Below, piece after piece: positions 8,218 through 19,321 of a stretch of 26,753 bases of DNA. Source of the stretch: Triparma columacea. Its lineage: Eukaryota > Sar > Bolidophyceae > Parmales > Triparmaceae. How positions within the stretch are numbered: position 1 is the stretch's first letter; each line of letters opens with the position of its first letter. Both the position numbers and the translations under genes were made by a program. The stretch lies in assembly GCA_030267965.1 (NCBI GenBank), contig BRYA01000964.1, positions 1-26,753 of the forward strand, written 5' to 3'. The notes under the pieces are model-generated. The model saw nothing but the letters and a program-made list of their open reading frames with translations. It made no database searches and was not told the DNA's origin.

Positions 8218-9937
8218 TTATCTCCTTTGGTCGAGGCATCCCCCAGGACTCTCGGGGGCTTCCCTCCCGATCATATTCATGCTCGGCGCCGCCTCTATGC
8301 CCCTTCTGTTAAGAAGGCACCTGAACTCCTTGTACCTCCCCTCAGCGTCAGCGGCCTTTGTCGTCGACCCTTTGTCGCTCCAGAGCCTCTCTGCAATCGC
8401 CGCCCCTCTGGGCCAGATTGTTTGAAGGATGTCTGAAGTGTCGACCGTCTCTCCCCACATGCAACCCTCTCCCCCCAAAACCAGGTGCTGGTCCTCTTCC
8501 GCGATTCCGTCGGTAGGCTCGGCCTCGTACATCGAATCCCAGCTAGTCTTCAGCCAGTCCAAATACCAGAGGTCGCTCCTACTCCAGATCACCCTGTATC
8601 CAGCCTTGGTGGCCTCAGGTCCAACGGAGCTCCCAGGGAGCCACACGTGCACGATCGTGGTTGGGTCCAGGTCAGTCTTGAAGTGATTCCAAATCTCTTC
8701 CCAACCAACGACCTCGCGACCCATTCCGTGCGCGATCTCCTGCACGCGCCCAATGAAGTAAGCGTATGTCCCATCCTCGTCCATTCCCTGATCTTCCATC
8801 CACTTCGAAATGTCATCACTGGAGCTCCAGCAGCTGGTGTCAACCTCATCCCCGCCTAAATGCATTATATCGTCAGGGAAGATGCCCTCCCCTTTCTTTC
8901 CCCCGGTAAGGTCCTTGAAAAGTCCCTCGATGAGGTCAAATGTGGCGTTTGTGCTAGGGTTTAGCGGCTGAGTGCAGTCCGTGCTTGGGCAGACCTCAGG
9001 GTAACCCTTGCACCAACTGGCGGCGTGGCCGGGCGTGTCGATCTCAACCATGACCCTGACGCCCCTCTTTCTCGCGTACTCTACGACTCCCTCGACGTCC
9101 CCGACGGTGTACCTTTCTTCCTTGCTGAAAGCTCCCATTTTCCCCAGATCAGGGTAGCTCGGAGAGTCGAAGGGGAATGACTGCGTGTCGACCAGGTGCC
9201 AGTGCAGGACGTTCAGTTTGGCGTAGGTGAGAGAATCGATCACGCGATGAAGAGTAGGGACGGGCTCAAAGTGTCTAGCTGAGTCAACGAGGATCCCGCG
9301 GTGGGCGAAACGGGGGGAGTCGGTTATGGTTAAGGGGGTGTTGGGGATGGAGTAGGCCTCGGAGTCGTAGTCGAACTCTACAAGCTGTGAAAGTGTCTGG
9401 AGGGCGTGGTAGTAACCGAGCTGTGTGGGTGACGTGATCTCGATGGTCGACTCCGACACAGTGAGGATGTAGCTCTCGTCAGCCTCCAAGTTGAGTTCTG
9501 CAGAGGGATCGTCTATGGAGATTGTGAGGGTAGTTGACACTGAGCTGGAAACGGAGTGCGAGAATATTAAGGGTGCTGCTCGGTCCTATATGTGCAATGA
9601 GGGGGTTATTGTGAGTGATCGGACAATCTGCCTTGGGTGTCAAGGGGCTTTTTCACCTCTCTTATACATGCTGCTCCAGAGTACCATCGTTGACGCGTCT
9701 TTGATAATCATTTGCACAAATACTACAGCCCCAAATCAATCCCCGCTCCACTTTTCAACTCACCCATCCATCTTGGATGTCATTCGGCAGTTCTTCGCAA
9801 TCTTCTCCGTAACAAAGTAAAACGTCTGGCCCCAACGGCATAACGCCATCGCCATGCTTCATGGCCTGTGGAAGGGGCCATAACGAGGGTGTGGCTCCAA
9901 AGGCGAGGGTGGGGAGGAAGAGGAGGAAGGGTAACAT
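8218..9937 (-). CDS. Beta-N-acetylhexosaminidase, glycoside hydrolase family 20 (2 exons, 513 aa)
   Basis: Removes terminal N-acetylglucosamine or N-acetylgalactosamine from glycans, typically in a lysosome or vacuole or outside the cell. Exon 1 is 9764-9937 and exon 2 is 8218-9585. The 178-bp intron has a perfect GTGAGT donor and an ATATAG acceptor, both phase 0. Residues 1-15 form a signal peptide (MLPFLLFLPTLAFGA), followed by SLWPLPQ, the family's usual mature N-terminus. The barrel begins with HRGILVDSARHF. The catalytic pair is D304-E305 in HLGGDEVD, with Asp stabilising the substrate acetamido group and Glu acting as the acid (family knowledge). VEIDTPGHA and a C-terminal CLLNRRGIEAAP also match GH20. 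Length fits eukaryotic HEX proteins. Without splicing, the frame would seem to start at a GTG at 9540; the reconstructed join is better because it restores DGW-DRAAPLIF, which resembles the family's conserved region. Confidence 0.95.
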
Positions 9938-10129
9938 GTTTTGTTAAGATTTTAAAGACTTTTTTTCCATCCACGTCTCGCCCATATCTTGAGTCACTTA
10001 AAAAGGATTCTTATACCCTTCCTCTCCAAGAGCTCCAAACGTCGTCTCCTTTCCCTCGTCCCTTTAATCGTCTCTTCCTTGTTGATATAAGGCTAAATTG
10101 TCCCTCCAAGTGTTGTTATAGTTGTAATA
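9938..10129. promoter_or_regulatory. Shared 192-bp promoter region between divergent hexosaminidase and ABCA genes
   Basis: The two start codons face away from each other across only 192 bp, so both promoters and 5' leaders must fit here. A GATATAAGGC element near 10084-10093 lies about 40 bp before the ABCA start and could serve as a TATA-like box on the plus strand. T-rich and CT-rich tracts fill the rest. Co-regulation of the two genes is plausible but untested. Confidence 0.5.
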
Positions 10130-13100
10130 ATGACAAATGGACCACTTCCTCGACTCTCCTCAATTTTCAATCCCTATTTGGCCCTCTTATACAGGTCCTA
10201 CATCCACCGGCGCCGCACTGTTTTTGCATCGTTGCTGCTGTTCCTGCTACCGATTGCTTTTGTGTTTGTGCTGTTTGCTCTTAAGGGACTTGCAGAGAAC
10301 AGTGACAACTTTGGTGAGTCGAGGGGGGGGGAGCATATTTATATATATATATATTGTTATTCAACAGATTTTGTTCAACGAGAAAGGGGAATATCTCGCA
10401 AACTTACCCCTTCCCCCCCCCCCAACCCCTCATCCCTCCAACAGCCAAGTCAACACAGCCCTCCATCACCCCGGCTACTCCCGTCCTCCCCCCTACGTTT
10501 TCAAACTATGTGAGCAGCTTCTATACCCCGAAGACCTGCGCTTCTATAAACGTCGGTTCGGGAACAGGGTTCAAGAAGAATAACAACCCGATGGTCTCCT
10601 GCAACCCGTTCGGGAAGGGGTGCCTTCCCTTCCTTCAGGGGCAAGGTGCCGGGGGGAACAGCGCCGTGGGGGAGGTAAGAACGCAGCGTAATGTAACGTA
10701 CAAGGGGTAACCCTAAGCGGGCGGGGNNNNNNNNNNNNNNNNNNNNNNNNNNNNNNNNNNNNNNNNNNNNNNNNNNNNNNNTGCGTCAGAGGAGCGCAAG
10801 GTACCTCAATATTCTACACAAGCATGATCCCTTCCGCAACTCGCTTCGCTCGTCGCTGCAAATCCCTTTCGCGACTCGCTTCGCTCGTTGCCGCATCCGC
10901 CACGACAAATCTAACACTTCAATGTAATACAACGACACTCGTGGCACTCGCTTTGCTCTTCGCTCGTCGCAGTGCTTGTTCGCGAAGCTCGTTATCACCA
11001 TCGAGGATGCAAACAGGTGAGAAACGAAGGGGTGGAAGTTATCATGACAACTGTTCTACAACTAATGTTAACACTAACAATCCATTCCCACATCTGCCCT
11101 ATGCTCCCAGTGCCCTACAAACCAACCAAGCCCTAGGACTCAAATCCTACATCGAAACTGTCTACCCCCAGACCCTCCAACCCTCCCCCTCCTCCCCGCT
11201 TGACGTCTTCGTGGAGTTCATGCCCTCTCAGTCTGCCCTCGATTCGTACATAACTTCCCAATCGTACTCCTCGAACCAGCAAGTAGCGTTCGGTATTGTC
11301 TTCACCTCAACCTCCGCTTCCTCCCCAACTTACTACCTCCGCCAGAACTCCACCTACTACCAGAAAATTTGGAACACCTACCGGCCCAACATTTACACCA
11401 CCGCTCGAACGGACCAGGAGTTCAAGGAGTTCCAGGCATCCCCAGTCGACTCCTGTGCCCCCGACAAGCAGGGCGGTCCTTCTGTCTCCTCGAAATGCGT
11501 GGACCTGTACATGATGAATGGCGTGCTCACCATGCAGAGGCTTGTGAACGATTACATCCTCTCCGATCCAACTAAACCTAACAATGTAGTCGCGCAGGGA
11601 GGGGTAGGGTTCGTGTACTTCCCGAACGAGCAGTACGAAGAGGACGGGTTCTGGGGTCAGATTGCGCTGTTCCTGCCGCTCTTTTACCTCATTGGGATGA
11701 TCTACCCCGTCATATGGACGACTAAAATCGTTGTTACGGAGAAGGAGATGGGGATGGCGGCGCTACTGAAGACAAACTCCGTGACGCAGAGCATGATAAC
11801 AGGTGAGTTGTGGGGCTGGTGTACGGCTGAGCTTGATATTTTTTCCCGAACCTACTCTCACTCCAACTCCACCCACCTTCTTCCCCTCCATCATTCCCGC
11901 AGTAACCCACATGATCTCCTTCACCCTATTCTACATTCCAATCGCCATACTAAGCTCCCTCGCATCTGCCTCCGTATTCTCCAACTCCTCCCTTTCCTTA
12001 ATAATCGCCCTTCTGGTCCTCTTCTGGATCTCCACCATAACCTTCTGCCTCTTCTGCGCCTCCCTCTTTATGCGGTCAAAGATAGCATCGACCTTCGCCG
12101 TCCTAATCTACTGCGCCGGCTACTTTGTAACCTACGCCCAGGACATATCCGAGGGCTCCCGTGGCGCTCTTATCGTCCTATCCCTCCACCCCATGGGAGC
12201 GCTAACTTACGCGCTGGAGGTTATGGCGGAGTACGAAGACGAGGGTGTGGGGCTGACGGCGTTGACGAGTGGTGTGTCGCCGTACCCAAAGACGGGGTAC
12301 ACTTTCGATATGGCGGTGGGGTTGATGGCGCTAGGCATCATTATAACTTGGGTGGGAGCATGGTACTTTGAGCGTGTCCTAGGAACGCCAAGGGAGAAGG
12401 TGTGGTTCCCGTTCCGACCGAGGTACTGGTTTCCGATCAAAAGAGGAGAAGGTAAGTACTGTAGCGCAAACGACCTTCCCAACTGCTCTATCTCCCCCCC
12501 CCCTCACTCCCCCCTACCTAGACCCCCATGAGACGCCTTCTCCTACCAACGACCCTGATGAATTGTTCATGGAGAAGAGGACACCAAATGGTGGACCTGG
12601 TCCATGTGTGAGAGTTGCAAACCTTGTGAAGCAGTATGGCCGCAGCCCTGTAGCGTCCGTCGACCGCTTGTCGCTCGATATATACCCGTCTGAAATCACT
12701 AGCATTCTGGGACATAACGGCGCAGGAAAGACTTCGGCCTTCATGTGCATGACGGGGATGACAAGCATAACGGAAGGCGACGTTCATGTGGACGGCGTAA
12801 GCGTTAAGGAGCAACCGCAGGAGGCGAAGAAGAGCATCGGGTACTGCCCTCAGCATAACATATTATATGATTGGATGACGTGCTATGAGCACGTGAAGAT
12901 GTTCGGAATAATCAAAGGGTGCCCGATTAAGGAGGTCGATGAGGAGGTAACGCAGGCGCTCAACGACGTGGCGCTGTCGTCGAAGAAAAACAGCAGCTCC
13001 AAGAACCTAAGCGGGGGGATGAAACGGAAGCTCTTGATCGCAATGTCGTTCATTGGGAATTCCAGAGTGGTTTTCTTGGACGAACCTACTTCCGGCATGG

Positions 13101-16100
13101 ACGTGCACTCCCGTCGCTTCATATGGTCGCTGGTTCGAAAGAAGAGGAACGAGGGTAGGGCTGTAATTCTCAGCACGCATTTCCTTGACGAGGCTGATAT
13201 TCTGAGCGACAGGATTGCGATCCTGTCAAAGGGTCGACTCAAATGCCTCGGGAGCCCCATGTTCCTGAAACGTGCTTATGGCGTAGGTTATCAGCTCAAC
13301 ATCGAAAACACAAGGCCCCCAGCGATCGACGCGATGGACAGAACGCGGCAAGTTGTGCCTGAGGCTAAGCTGTTGACAGATGTGGGGGCGGAGGTCACGA
13401 TTCAGCTACCAACGACATCGCAGCATCTTTTCCCAGCCCTGATGAGGGAGATGGAAGAGAGAAAAAGCAACAACGAAATCGTCACTTTCGGTGTGGGTGT
13501 CACAACGCTCGAGTCGGTATTCTTACTCATCGAGGAGAGCGCACACGAGGATAGTACCGACATCAGCACCGACGAATTTGACGATCTAATGCTCGTCGAG
13601 TCATCTGAAAAGAAGCCCCCCCCCCCTCAGGAGGCCGCCCAAGACGCGCAAGACGCCCCAATCTCCACAACCTCTCAACCTCCACTAACCTTTACACCCC
13701 CAACGTTCTTTTCCCACTCCTCCGCCCTAATTTCCAAGCGGCTTTACATAATGCGCCGTGACAAGATGGCATTTTTCTTCTCAAACGTTCTTCCAATAGT
13801 TTTCACGGCCCTTGGGTTCCTGGCAGCCCTACTGGGGAGCAGGCTTAACCCCATGCAGCCGTTCGTCCCTACACTAAATAGCCAAAACCCCGGCATCGTT
13901 GGAACCAAACAGAACCCAGTTCCCTTCAACGGAGTGAGCACGGTGGGGTCGCAGTTCTCGTGCAGCATCCCAACGACGTGTTACCTCGGTGCCGTCGCTT
14001 CTTTCGCCCAGCCTTGCTCCCGAGAGTTCTACCCTGCTGGGAACCCCTTTGGTCCCAACCCTAACCTTTTCTGCGCCCAAACGGCGCAATCCGTTTTCAC
14101 GCCCACCGTGCCCGCGGACGCGGAAGCGGTATTCGTCCCAAGTATCACTACGGTGTTAGAAGGCAGCAGGTGAGGGCTCGACTGGGAGAAGGGAAGCGAA
14201 AAAATAGGGGGAAAACGGCAAGACTAAAGGCTGCACCACTGACATACATCCCTCCGCACCACCCCACCACCCCCCCCTCCAGCTACCTTCAAACGACGAG
14301 GGGTGCGTTTGCGGCTTCCCGTTACGGTGCAATTTGGTTCAACTTTTTGCCGGAGTCCGTTGTCACGGCAACAGCTGTGACCTACTCCAGCGCGATCCAA
14401 GCCAACTGTAATGCGGCGATTCCACCTGCCAATAATCCGAACTGTGACGCATACCAGGGAGCATCTTACACTGTCGCGACAAACTTCACTGCCCTGCACG
14501 CCTCTGTGCTGTATCAGACTATCGCGGACAACACGCTCTTGCCCTTTAGGACGAATCTCGACCCTAACGTAGCGGGCCCAATCACCACAGGCATCTACCC
14601 CCTCCCTTTCACCTACAATCAGGAGAAGATTTCAGAAGCTGCCGACGCTTTCTCGTCGTGGTTTCTCATTATTTTGAGCTTTCCTTTCATCAGCGCATCG
14701 TGGATAGGTTTTGTCGTTAGGGAGAGGCAGTCCGGAAGCAAGTATTTGCAGAAGGTTTCAGGTTAGTGAGGCAGGCAGGCACAAAAAATACGCGCGCAAT
14801 CGTCGCATCCAAGGCGGTCCGTTTCCTCTCTCTAACCGCCAGCCCAATTCATAATTCGTTTCGCTTGTCGCAGGGGTCGAGATCCCCTCCTATTGGATTT
14901 CAACGCTAGTCTACGACATGCTCAACTATCTCGTAACTATCGGCGTCATAATCGGGATAATGTTCGCATTCCAGGCTAAAGGGCTGACGACGACAGAATT
15001 CGACGTGGTTTGGGGCATAATAACCGTGATACTGCTATTCGGACCAGCATCAGCGGGGTTCACGTATCTGACATCTTTCTTCTTTGAGAACCCCACTTCT
15101 GCGATGGGGTTCACCATAGTCGCAAACTTCCTCGTGGCACTTGGCGGGGCCATGACTTGCATCATTTTGCAGGTTATCGATAACCAGGATGGCGAGAATA
15201 CGGCCAGTGTTATCATCGCGTGGTCGCTAAGGTGGCTCCCTTCATTCAACCTCAGCCACGGCATCCTGTACGCGATCAACGCTGTGAACATCGATTACAA
15301 CGTCAAGACCGTTTTCGAGACTAAAATTATTCTCTACGATGTCATCATGCTTGCGATCGAGTCGGTGTTTTATATCGCGCTCGTCATCTGGCTCGACTAC
15401 TATGACGGCGCGAGGATAGCAGCAGGGTTGAAGGAGAAGGTATTGAGGTGGTTGAAGTGCGGCTGCTGCTGGAAATCAAAGGGAGGAGGTTGCGTGCGCT
15501 GCTCCCGATGCAGCAAGGTCAACGGTGACGACGACGACGCTGCCGGTGGTGGTGATTATGAGGGTGATGTGGACTCCCAGCTTGATATTGAGAAGTCTGT
15601 CCTTCTCCCCCCAGATCCCGAGGTGGAGCAGGAGAAGGAAAGGGCACGCGCCATTGAGGGTGGTGCAGACGGCGGGGTTGAGTCACACGGGGGCATCGTT
15701 ACTGTTGACCTGAGTAAGACGTACCGCAACGGTGTTGTGGCTGTCAAGGGCATTGACCTGTCCGTCCGGGGGGAAGTTTTCGGTTTGCTTGGGACCAACG
15801 GTGCCGGGAAAACAAGTACGATGAAAATGCTCGTTGGAGACGAGTCGATCACCTCCGGTGCTGCTTACGTCAACGGGTTCAGCTGCAACAGCAACATGCC
15901 CGGCGTGAGGGCCTCACTGGGCTACTGTCCCCAGTTCGACGCGCACTTTGACAATTTGACCGGTCGCGAGCATTTACGGTTTTACGCTATTGTTAAGGGA
16001 GTCGACGACGTCGAGGATGTAGTCGCCAGTGCTCTAAAGGGGGTATTTTTGAGCACGGCGGACGCAGACAAGCTCGCTAAGAATTACAGCGGAGGAATGA

Positions 16101-16993
16101 AGAGGAAGGTGAGTGTCGATGGGAGGAGCGAATGGGATATTATCTTTGGTAACCGTCTTCTCACACGGGGTTGATGCTACTGCCCTCAGCTGTCGTTTGC
16201 CATCGCCACGATTGCGAGGCCGCCCGTGATTATGCTCGACGAGCCCTCTACTGGCATGGATCCCATGGCGAGGAGATTAATGTGGAACGTGGTCAGTAAC
16301 GTTGCCAGAACCATGAATGTGACGATTGTGCTGACGACCCATAGCATGGACGAGGCCGAGGCTCTCTGTAACAGGATGACCATAATGGTGGGCGGTGAGA
16401 TGCGCTGCCTCGGTAGCTGCCAGCGCCTAAAGGACAGGTACGGGGACGGCTTTCAGATTGTTTGCAAGCTTTCCGTGCAGGGAGGTGGAGATCGTGAGTA
16501 TGACGCTTTGATCGAGTCTGCGAAGTCCTACTTCACGAACGGACGCAAGGCCGACGTTGCTGGCGTGAAGGAGTTCATCAACGAGGTCTCTCCTGATCAT
16601 CCTGAAATTGCAGCCTTGGTCTCTCCCACCCAGTCAGAGTCTGCCGAGGGAATGCAGCTTGCCACAAGCTCAATGTCAAAGGCCAGGGCCGGGTTGCCCG
16701 AACTTTGCGGTTTTATAGTGCAGGAAAAGAAGGTCGCGAGATTAATTGTTGTCGTTCAGGATGCATGGGGCGTCGATGGGGGGGTCCGCGTAACGGAGAG
16801 AAACGGCGATACTATCAGATTTATGGTCAACAGGGCTGGGGTAGCTGGCGGTGTTGGGGAGCTCTTCTCTTTCATGGAGGGGTTGAAGGGGGGCGAGGAA
16901 GAAGGGAGGGAAAACTTCGTCGAAGACTACACTGTCTCTCAGACAACCTTGGAGGACATTTTTAGGGGTATTGCGGGAAGAGATGAGAATTGA
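10130..16993 (+). CDS. ABC transporter, subfamily A, full-length (9 exons, 1,954 aa)
   Basis: ABCA proteins are full transporters that move lipids across membranes using ATP. Reconstructed exons: 10130-10313, 10445-10674, 10973-11016, 11111-11802, 11903-12451, 12522-14169, 14283-14761, 14874-16108 and 16190-16993. Phases agree at every junction and the sum is 5,865 bases. An N-terminal membrane segment precedes a large lumenal loop and further membrane segments. NBD1 has Walker A GHNGAGKT, signature LSGGMKRK and Walker B VVFLDEPTSGMD. TMD2 has the SGVEIPSYW block after its lumenal loop. NBD2 has GTNGAGKT, YSGGMKRK and VIMLDEPSTGMD. The C-terminus has DYTVSQTTLEDIF, as in other ABCA members. 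NBD2 is cut by a phase 0 intron directly after its signature; NBD1 is not. Exon 3 (44 bp) is the least certain because intron 2 holds an assembly gap. The exact lipid substrate cannot be told. Confidence 0.93.
10727..10781. other. Assembly gap (55 N) inside ABCA intron 2
   Basis: The run of N lies between the GTAAGA donor at 10675 and the acceptor proposed at 10971-10972. Its true length is unknown, and the flanking sequence is repeat-like, which probably explains the break. An additional small exon in the gap cannot be excluded, although the phases of the visible exons already agree without one. Confidence 0.95.
10837..10972 (+). repeat. CTTCGCTCGT-type repeats in ABCA intron 2, ending at a splice acceptor
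   Basis: The word ACTCGCTTCGCTCGT occurs at 10839 and 10874 (spacing 35 bp). A variant, ACTCGCTTTGCTCTTCGCTCGTCGCAG, runs up to the proposed acceptor of exon 3. A related ending, TTTCGCTTGTCGCAG, forms the acceptor of intron 6 at 14873. The shared wording at two unrelated intron ends suggests a dispersed intron-associated repeat. Confidence 0.6.
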
Positions 16994-17201
16994 AGGGGAT
17001 GGGGGGGGTGAATGGTGACTTGGCGTGATTTTGAAAAGGGGCGTGATTTTAAATGATGAATGAAGAATGATTTATGTTTGGTCAGAGTTCCACGGCATCA
17101 CACGGTCTTTCTCCCTCTCTCTCTCTCTCTCTCTCCCTCTCTCTCACTATCTCTCTATCTCTCTTTCTCTCTCTACTTTTCTTGTGTGCTATATTGCAAC
17201 C
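16994..17201. repeat. Convergent intergenic gap with CT microsatellite (17104-17178)
   Basis: The ABCA gene (plus) and the PX-domain gene (minus) end tail to tail with 208 bp between their stop codons. The middle holds an interrupted (CT)n tract of about 75 bp, followed by sequence leading to the sorting nexin stop codon. Both 3' ends and polyadenylation signals must lie here. Open frames reading through the CT tract are low-complexity and not real genes. Confidence 0.85.
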
Positions 17202-19148
17202 CTAAACTTCCAGCCCTTCAGCGGCCCCCCCTGGTGCAGGAGGTGGTGAGTTCGCTGAGTCCGCGTTAGCGCTGACTGAATTGCGTTCCGACGTTACGCT
17301 CGAGCTCTTCACCCTCACTGCTGTTCCCCCCTTGGCGGCGGTCTCTGGGAGGGGGGGGAGGGAGAGGGCCTCCAGGACCATGCTGGCACTGTCGATATAG
17401 TCGTTGCCTTCTACTCCCATGGAGTCGAAGAATGTGTCGGAGGCGGCGAGGATGTGGGCTGAGATGGCCTTGGTGATGGCGCCGAGGTGGAGTGAGAGCA
17501 TCCTAATACGCTCCCTCCTCTCTGTCACGAGCCGTGGGAGGGTGACCATGGTGACGGCGCGAATGTAGTAGTCGCAATGTTGCTTGCCCCCGATCAGGAT
17601 CTTTTCTGCTTGATCGATGGCCTCGTTGTGCGCGGCTAGCTTGGCCTCAGTCATCTTGGCGGTGCTGAGGATGGGGGTTGGAGGTTGGGGGTTGGAGGTT
17701 GGGGGTTGGGGGGAACAGGGGGGTTGGGAGGGGCTAGCTCGCTTACCTCTTGCCCTTGAGTTTGTTAACCGTGCTCTCGTGGCTGTCGTTGAGAGATGCC
17801 AGCCTGTCAACGTGCTTGCAGAGGAGGTTGAAGTCGGCCATCTGGCTCCCCTCGTAGTCGAGGGCCTCGACCAGAAGGAGGTTCAAAGCCTCGGGGGTGT
17901 TGGAGAGGGCGGAAACCTTAGACGAGAAGAGAGTGGAGACGCGGGCCATTACGTTGGGGGGGGAGGAGGTTGCAGCGCCAGAGGAAAGTTCAGAGCTAGA
18001 GAGGGTGTTGAGAAGCTCAACGTCGTTGGTTTCGCTCTCGGACCAGTTCACGGAGGATGTGGCAACGTCGGTGATGGAAAGGGCGAGGTTAGAGACGCAC
18101 GATATCATGGACTTTGACTTTGCGATCATGTCATTGAGATGCTGAGAGTGTGGTAGCAGTGCGGATAGGGTTGCGTCAGTGCACAACACGGTGCGCCCTC
18201 CCATTGTTGAGGGGTGCTCTCTCTTCTCACGAATGGATGTATGCTTCACCTCAGCCCTCACCTTCTCAGCCTTGACAGACTCAGCCTTAAAACCTGCGAT
18301 CATCTCCCCCGCGTTGCCTGGTGTTTCTGCGGTCAGGGTGCGGGATCGGCGCCGCCGGTGTTGGTTAGTATGTATGTAGTATGTAGTATGTAGTATGTAG
18401 TATGTATGGCTCACCTAAGTCCTTGACGGCCTCCATCCATCTCTTCGGCGGCATCGGGAGCGCTTCCTTCTCCACCACCAGCGGCCTCCCCTCCTCAAGG
18501 AAGTCTATCCACGCCTGGTCCTCCCTCAAGTACGGGTTGCCGGCGACCTTCTCGCAGAATATTTGAAGACCCCTCATGCGCTGGAAGTGGAAGCCGGCGC
18601 CCTTGAGGACCACGTTCTTCTTTGGGAGGGACGGGACGAGGAGGCCGTAGGAACCGTACCGGGCTTTTAGGGTGGCGTGGAGCTTCTCGAAGTCGGAGTA
18701 TCGGTGCCTGGGAGGGGAGGGGGGAGGAGGGGTTGGAGGAGGGGTTGGGGAGTTTCAATGTGTTTGTTTGTGTTAGTTTGTCGAGCGGAATTGGGAGCGG
18801 AATTCATCCTCCGTACGGTTGCGACATCTGGTACGACTCCAATCTCACCTTACTGATTTACTGTTGTGTTGTGAGATCCAGGATGGCAAGGGAGAGGGGA
18901 GTTGGGAGAGTTTACAAGAGGGTTAGAGGGGGTTACGGGGGATATGTTGGTGTTACGTCGAACGGAACGATGGACCTTCCCGTAACTGTTACTCAGAACC
19001 CCAGCAGGCCCTCACTTGGTTGACACACTGCGTAATCAACGTATTTAGAGAAGCCTGAACCCTTCTCCTCGGGAGAATCGAGCCAAATCGTCGTCGGGGT
19101 GATGCTCATTTGCGAAGCTAGCCACGCGGTGTGGTCCATATCGGTCAT
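17202..19148 (-). CDS. PX-domain sorting nexin, probably PX-BAR type (4-5 exons, about 490 aa)
   Basis: PX domains bind phosphoinositides and direct sorting nexins to endosomes. Exon 1 starts at ATG 19148; its end is probably 19016 (GTGAGG donor). It carries the first PX strands (ITPTTIWLDSPEEKG, YVDYAVCQ). Later exons are 18415-18707 (HRYSDFEKLH, VPSLPKKN, FHFQRMRGLQIFCEKV: the PX core), 17747-18326 and 17202-17664. Introns of 88 and 82 bp join the last three in phase. The rest is helical (residues about 150-480, including LNLLLVEALDYEG and TERRERIRMLSLHLGAITKAI), as expected for a BAR or Vps5-like coiled coil. The link between the two PX halves is unresolved: a tiny exon may lie at about 18849-18860, before a GTGAGA or overlapping GTAAGG donor. 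The C-terminal 35 residues are serine/alanine/proline-rich. PX identity is firm; the BAR call is inferred from position and helix content. Confidence 0.85.
17671..17716 (-). repeat. GGTTGG(A/G)G minisatellite in the last sorting nexin intron
   Basis: On the plus strand GGGGGTTGGAGGTTGG recurs three times in this 82-bp intron (17665-17746). On the sense strand it becomes an AACCTCC/AACCCCC tract that serves as the pyrimidine-rich region before the CCTCAG acceptor. It has no coding content. Confidence 0.7.
18327..18414 (-). repeat. Sorting nexin intron made of tandem TACTACA units ending in TACTAAC
   Basis: This 88-bp intron opens with a GTGAGC donor. It then repeats a 7-base unit, TATGTAG on the plus strand (18368-18407), which on the sense strand reads CTACATA. 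The array ends in TACTAACC, a perfect match to the yeast branch-site consensus, about 35 bp before the acceptor. A second in-phase acceptor 9 bp further on would remove three residues. Confidence 0.7.
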
Positions 19149-19321
19149 TGTGAGTGAGGGGGTGGAGTTGGAAGGTTGGGCCACAGAGCCAGAAAGATTG
19201 GCATTGTTCTGACACTGGACTGAATCCGAAGAACAATCACCAAATTTCGGGACAAATGTCTTGGCACGAATTGAAGCAAAAGAATTGCGTGTCGACAAAG
19301 AGCAAATAAGAAAACCTTAAT
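19149..19321. promoter_or_regulatory. Shared 173-bp promoter region between sorting nexin and a small plus-strand gene
   Basis: The two start codons at 19148 (minus) and 19322 (plus) diverge from this gap. The minus-strand frame stays open upstream of 19148 but contains no ATG there, so 19148 is the best start. An ACAATCACC element near 19232 includes a CCAAT-like core. No TATA box is obvious. Confidence 0.45.

Noticed and set aside
8218..9540. Hexosaminidase as a one-exon gene starting at 9540
   Set aside because: 9540 is a GTG and would lack the signal peptide and N-terminal domain; splicing 9764-9937 to 9585 restores both.
10824..11016. Open frame upstream of ABCA exon 4 that looks like an extended coding exon
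   Set aside because: The translation of this part is just the CTTCGCTCGT repeat, and the intron signals at 10972, 11017 and 11110 give a phase-consistent model instead.
17060..17269. Serine/leucine-rich open frames through the CT tract
   Set aside because: Direct translation of the (CT)n microsatellite in a convergent intergenic gap.
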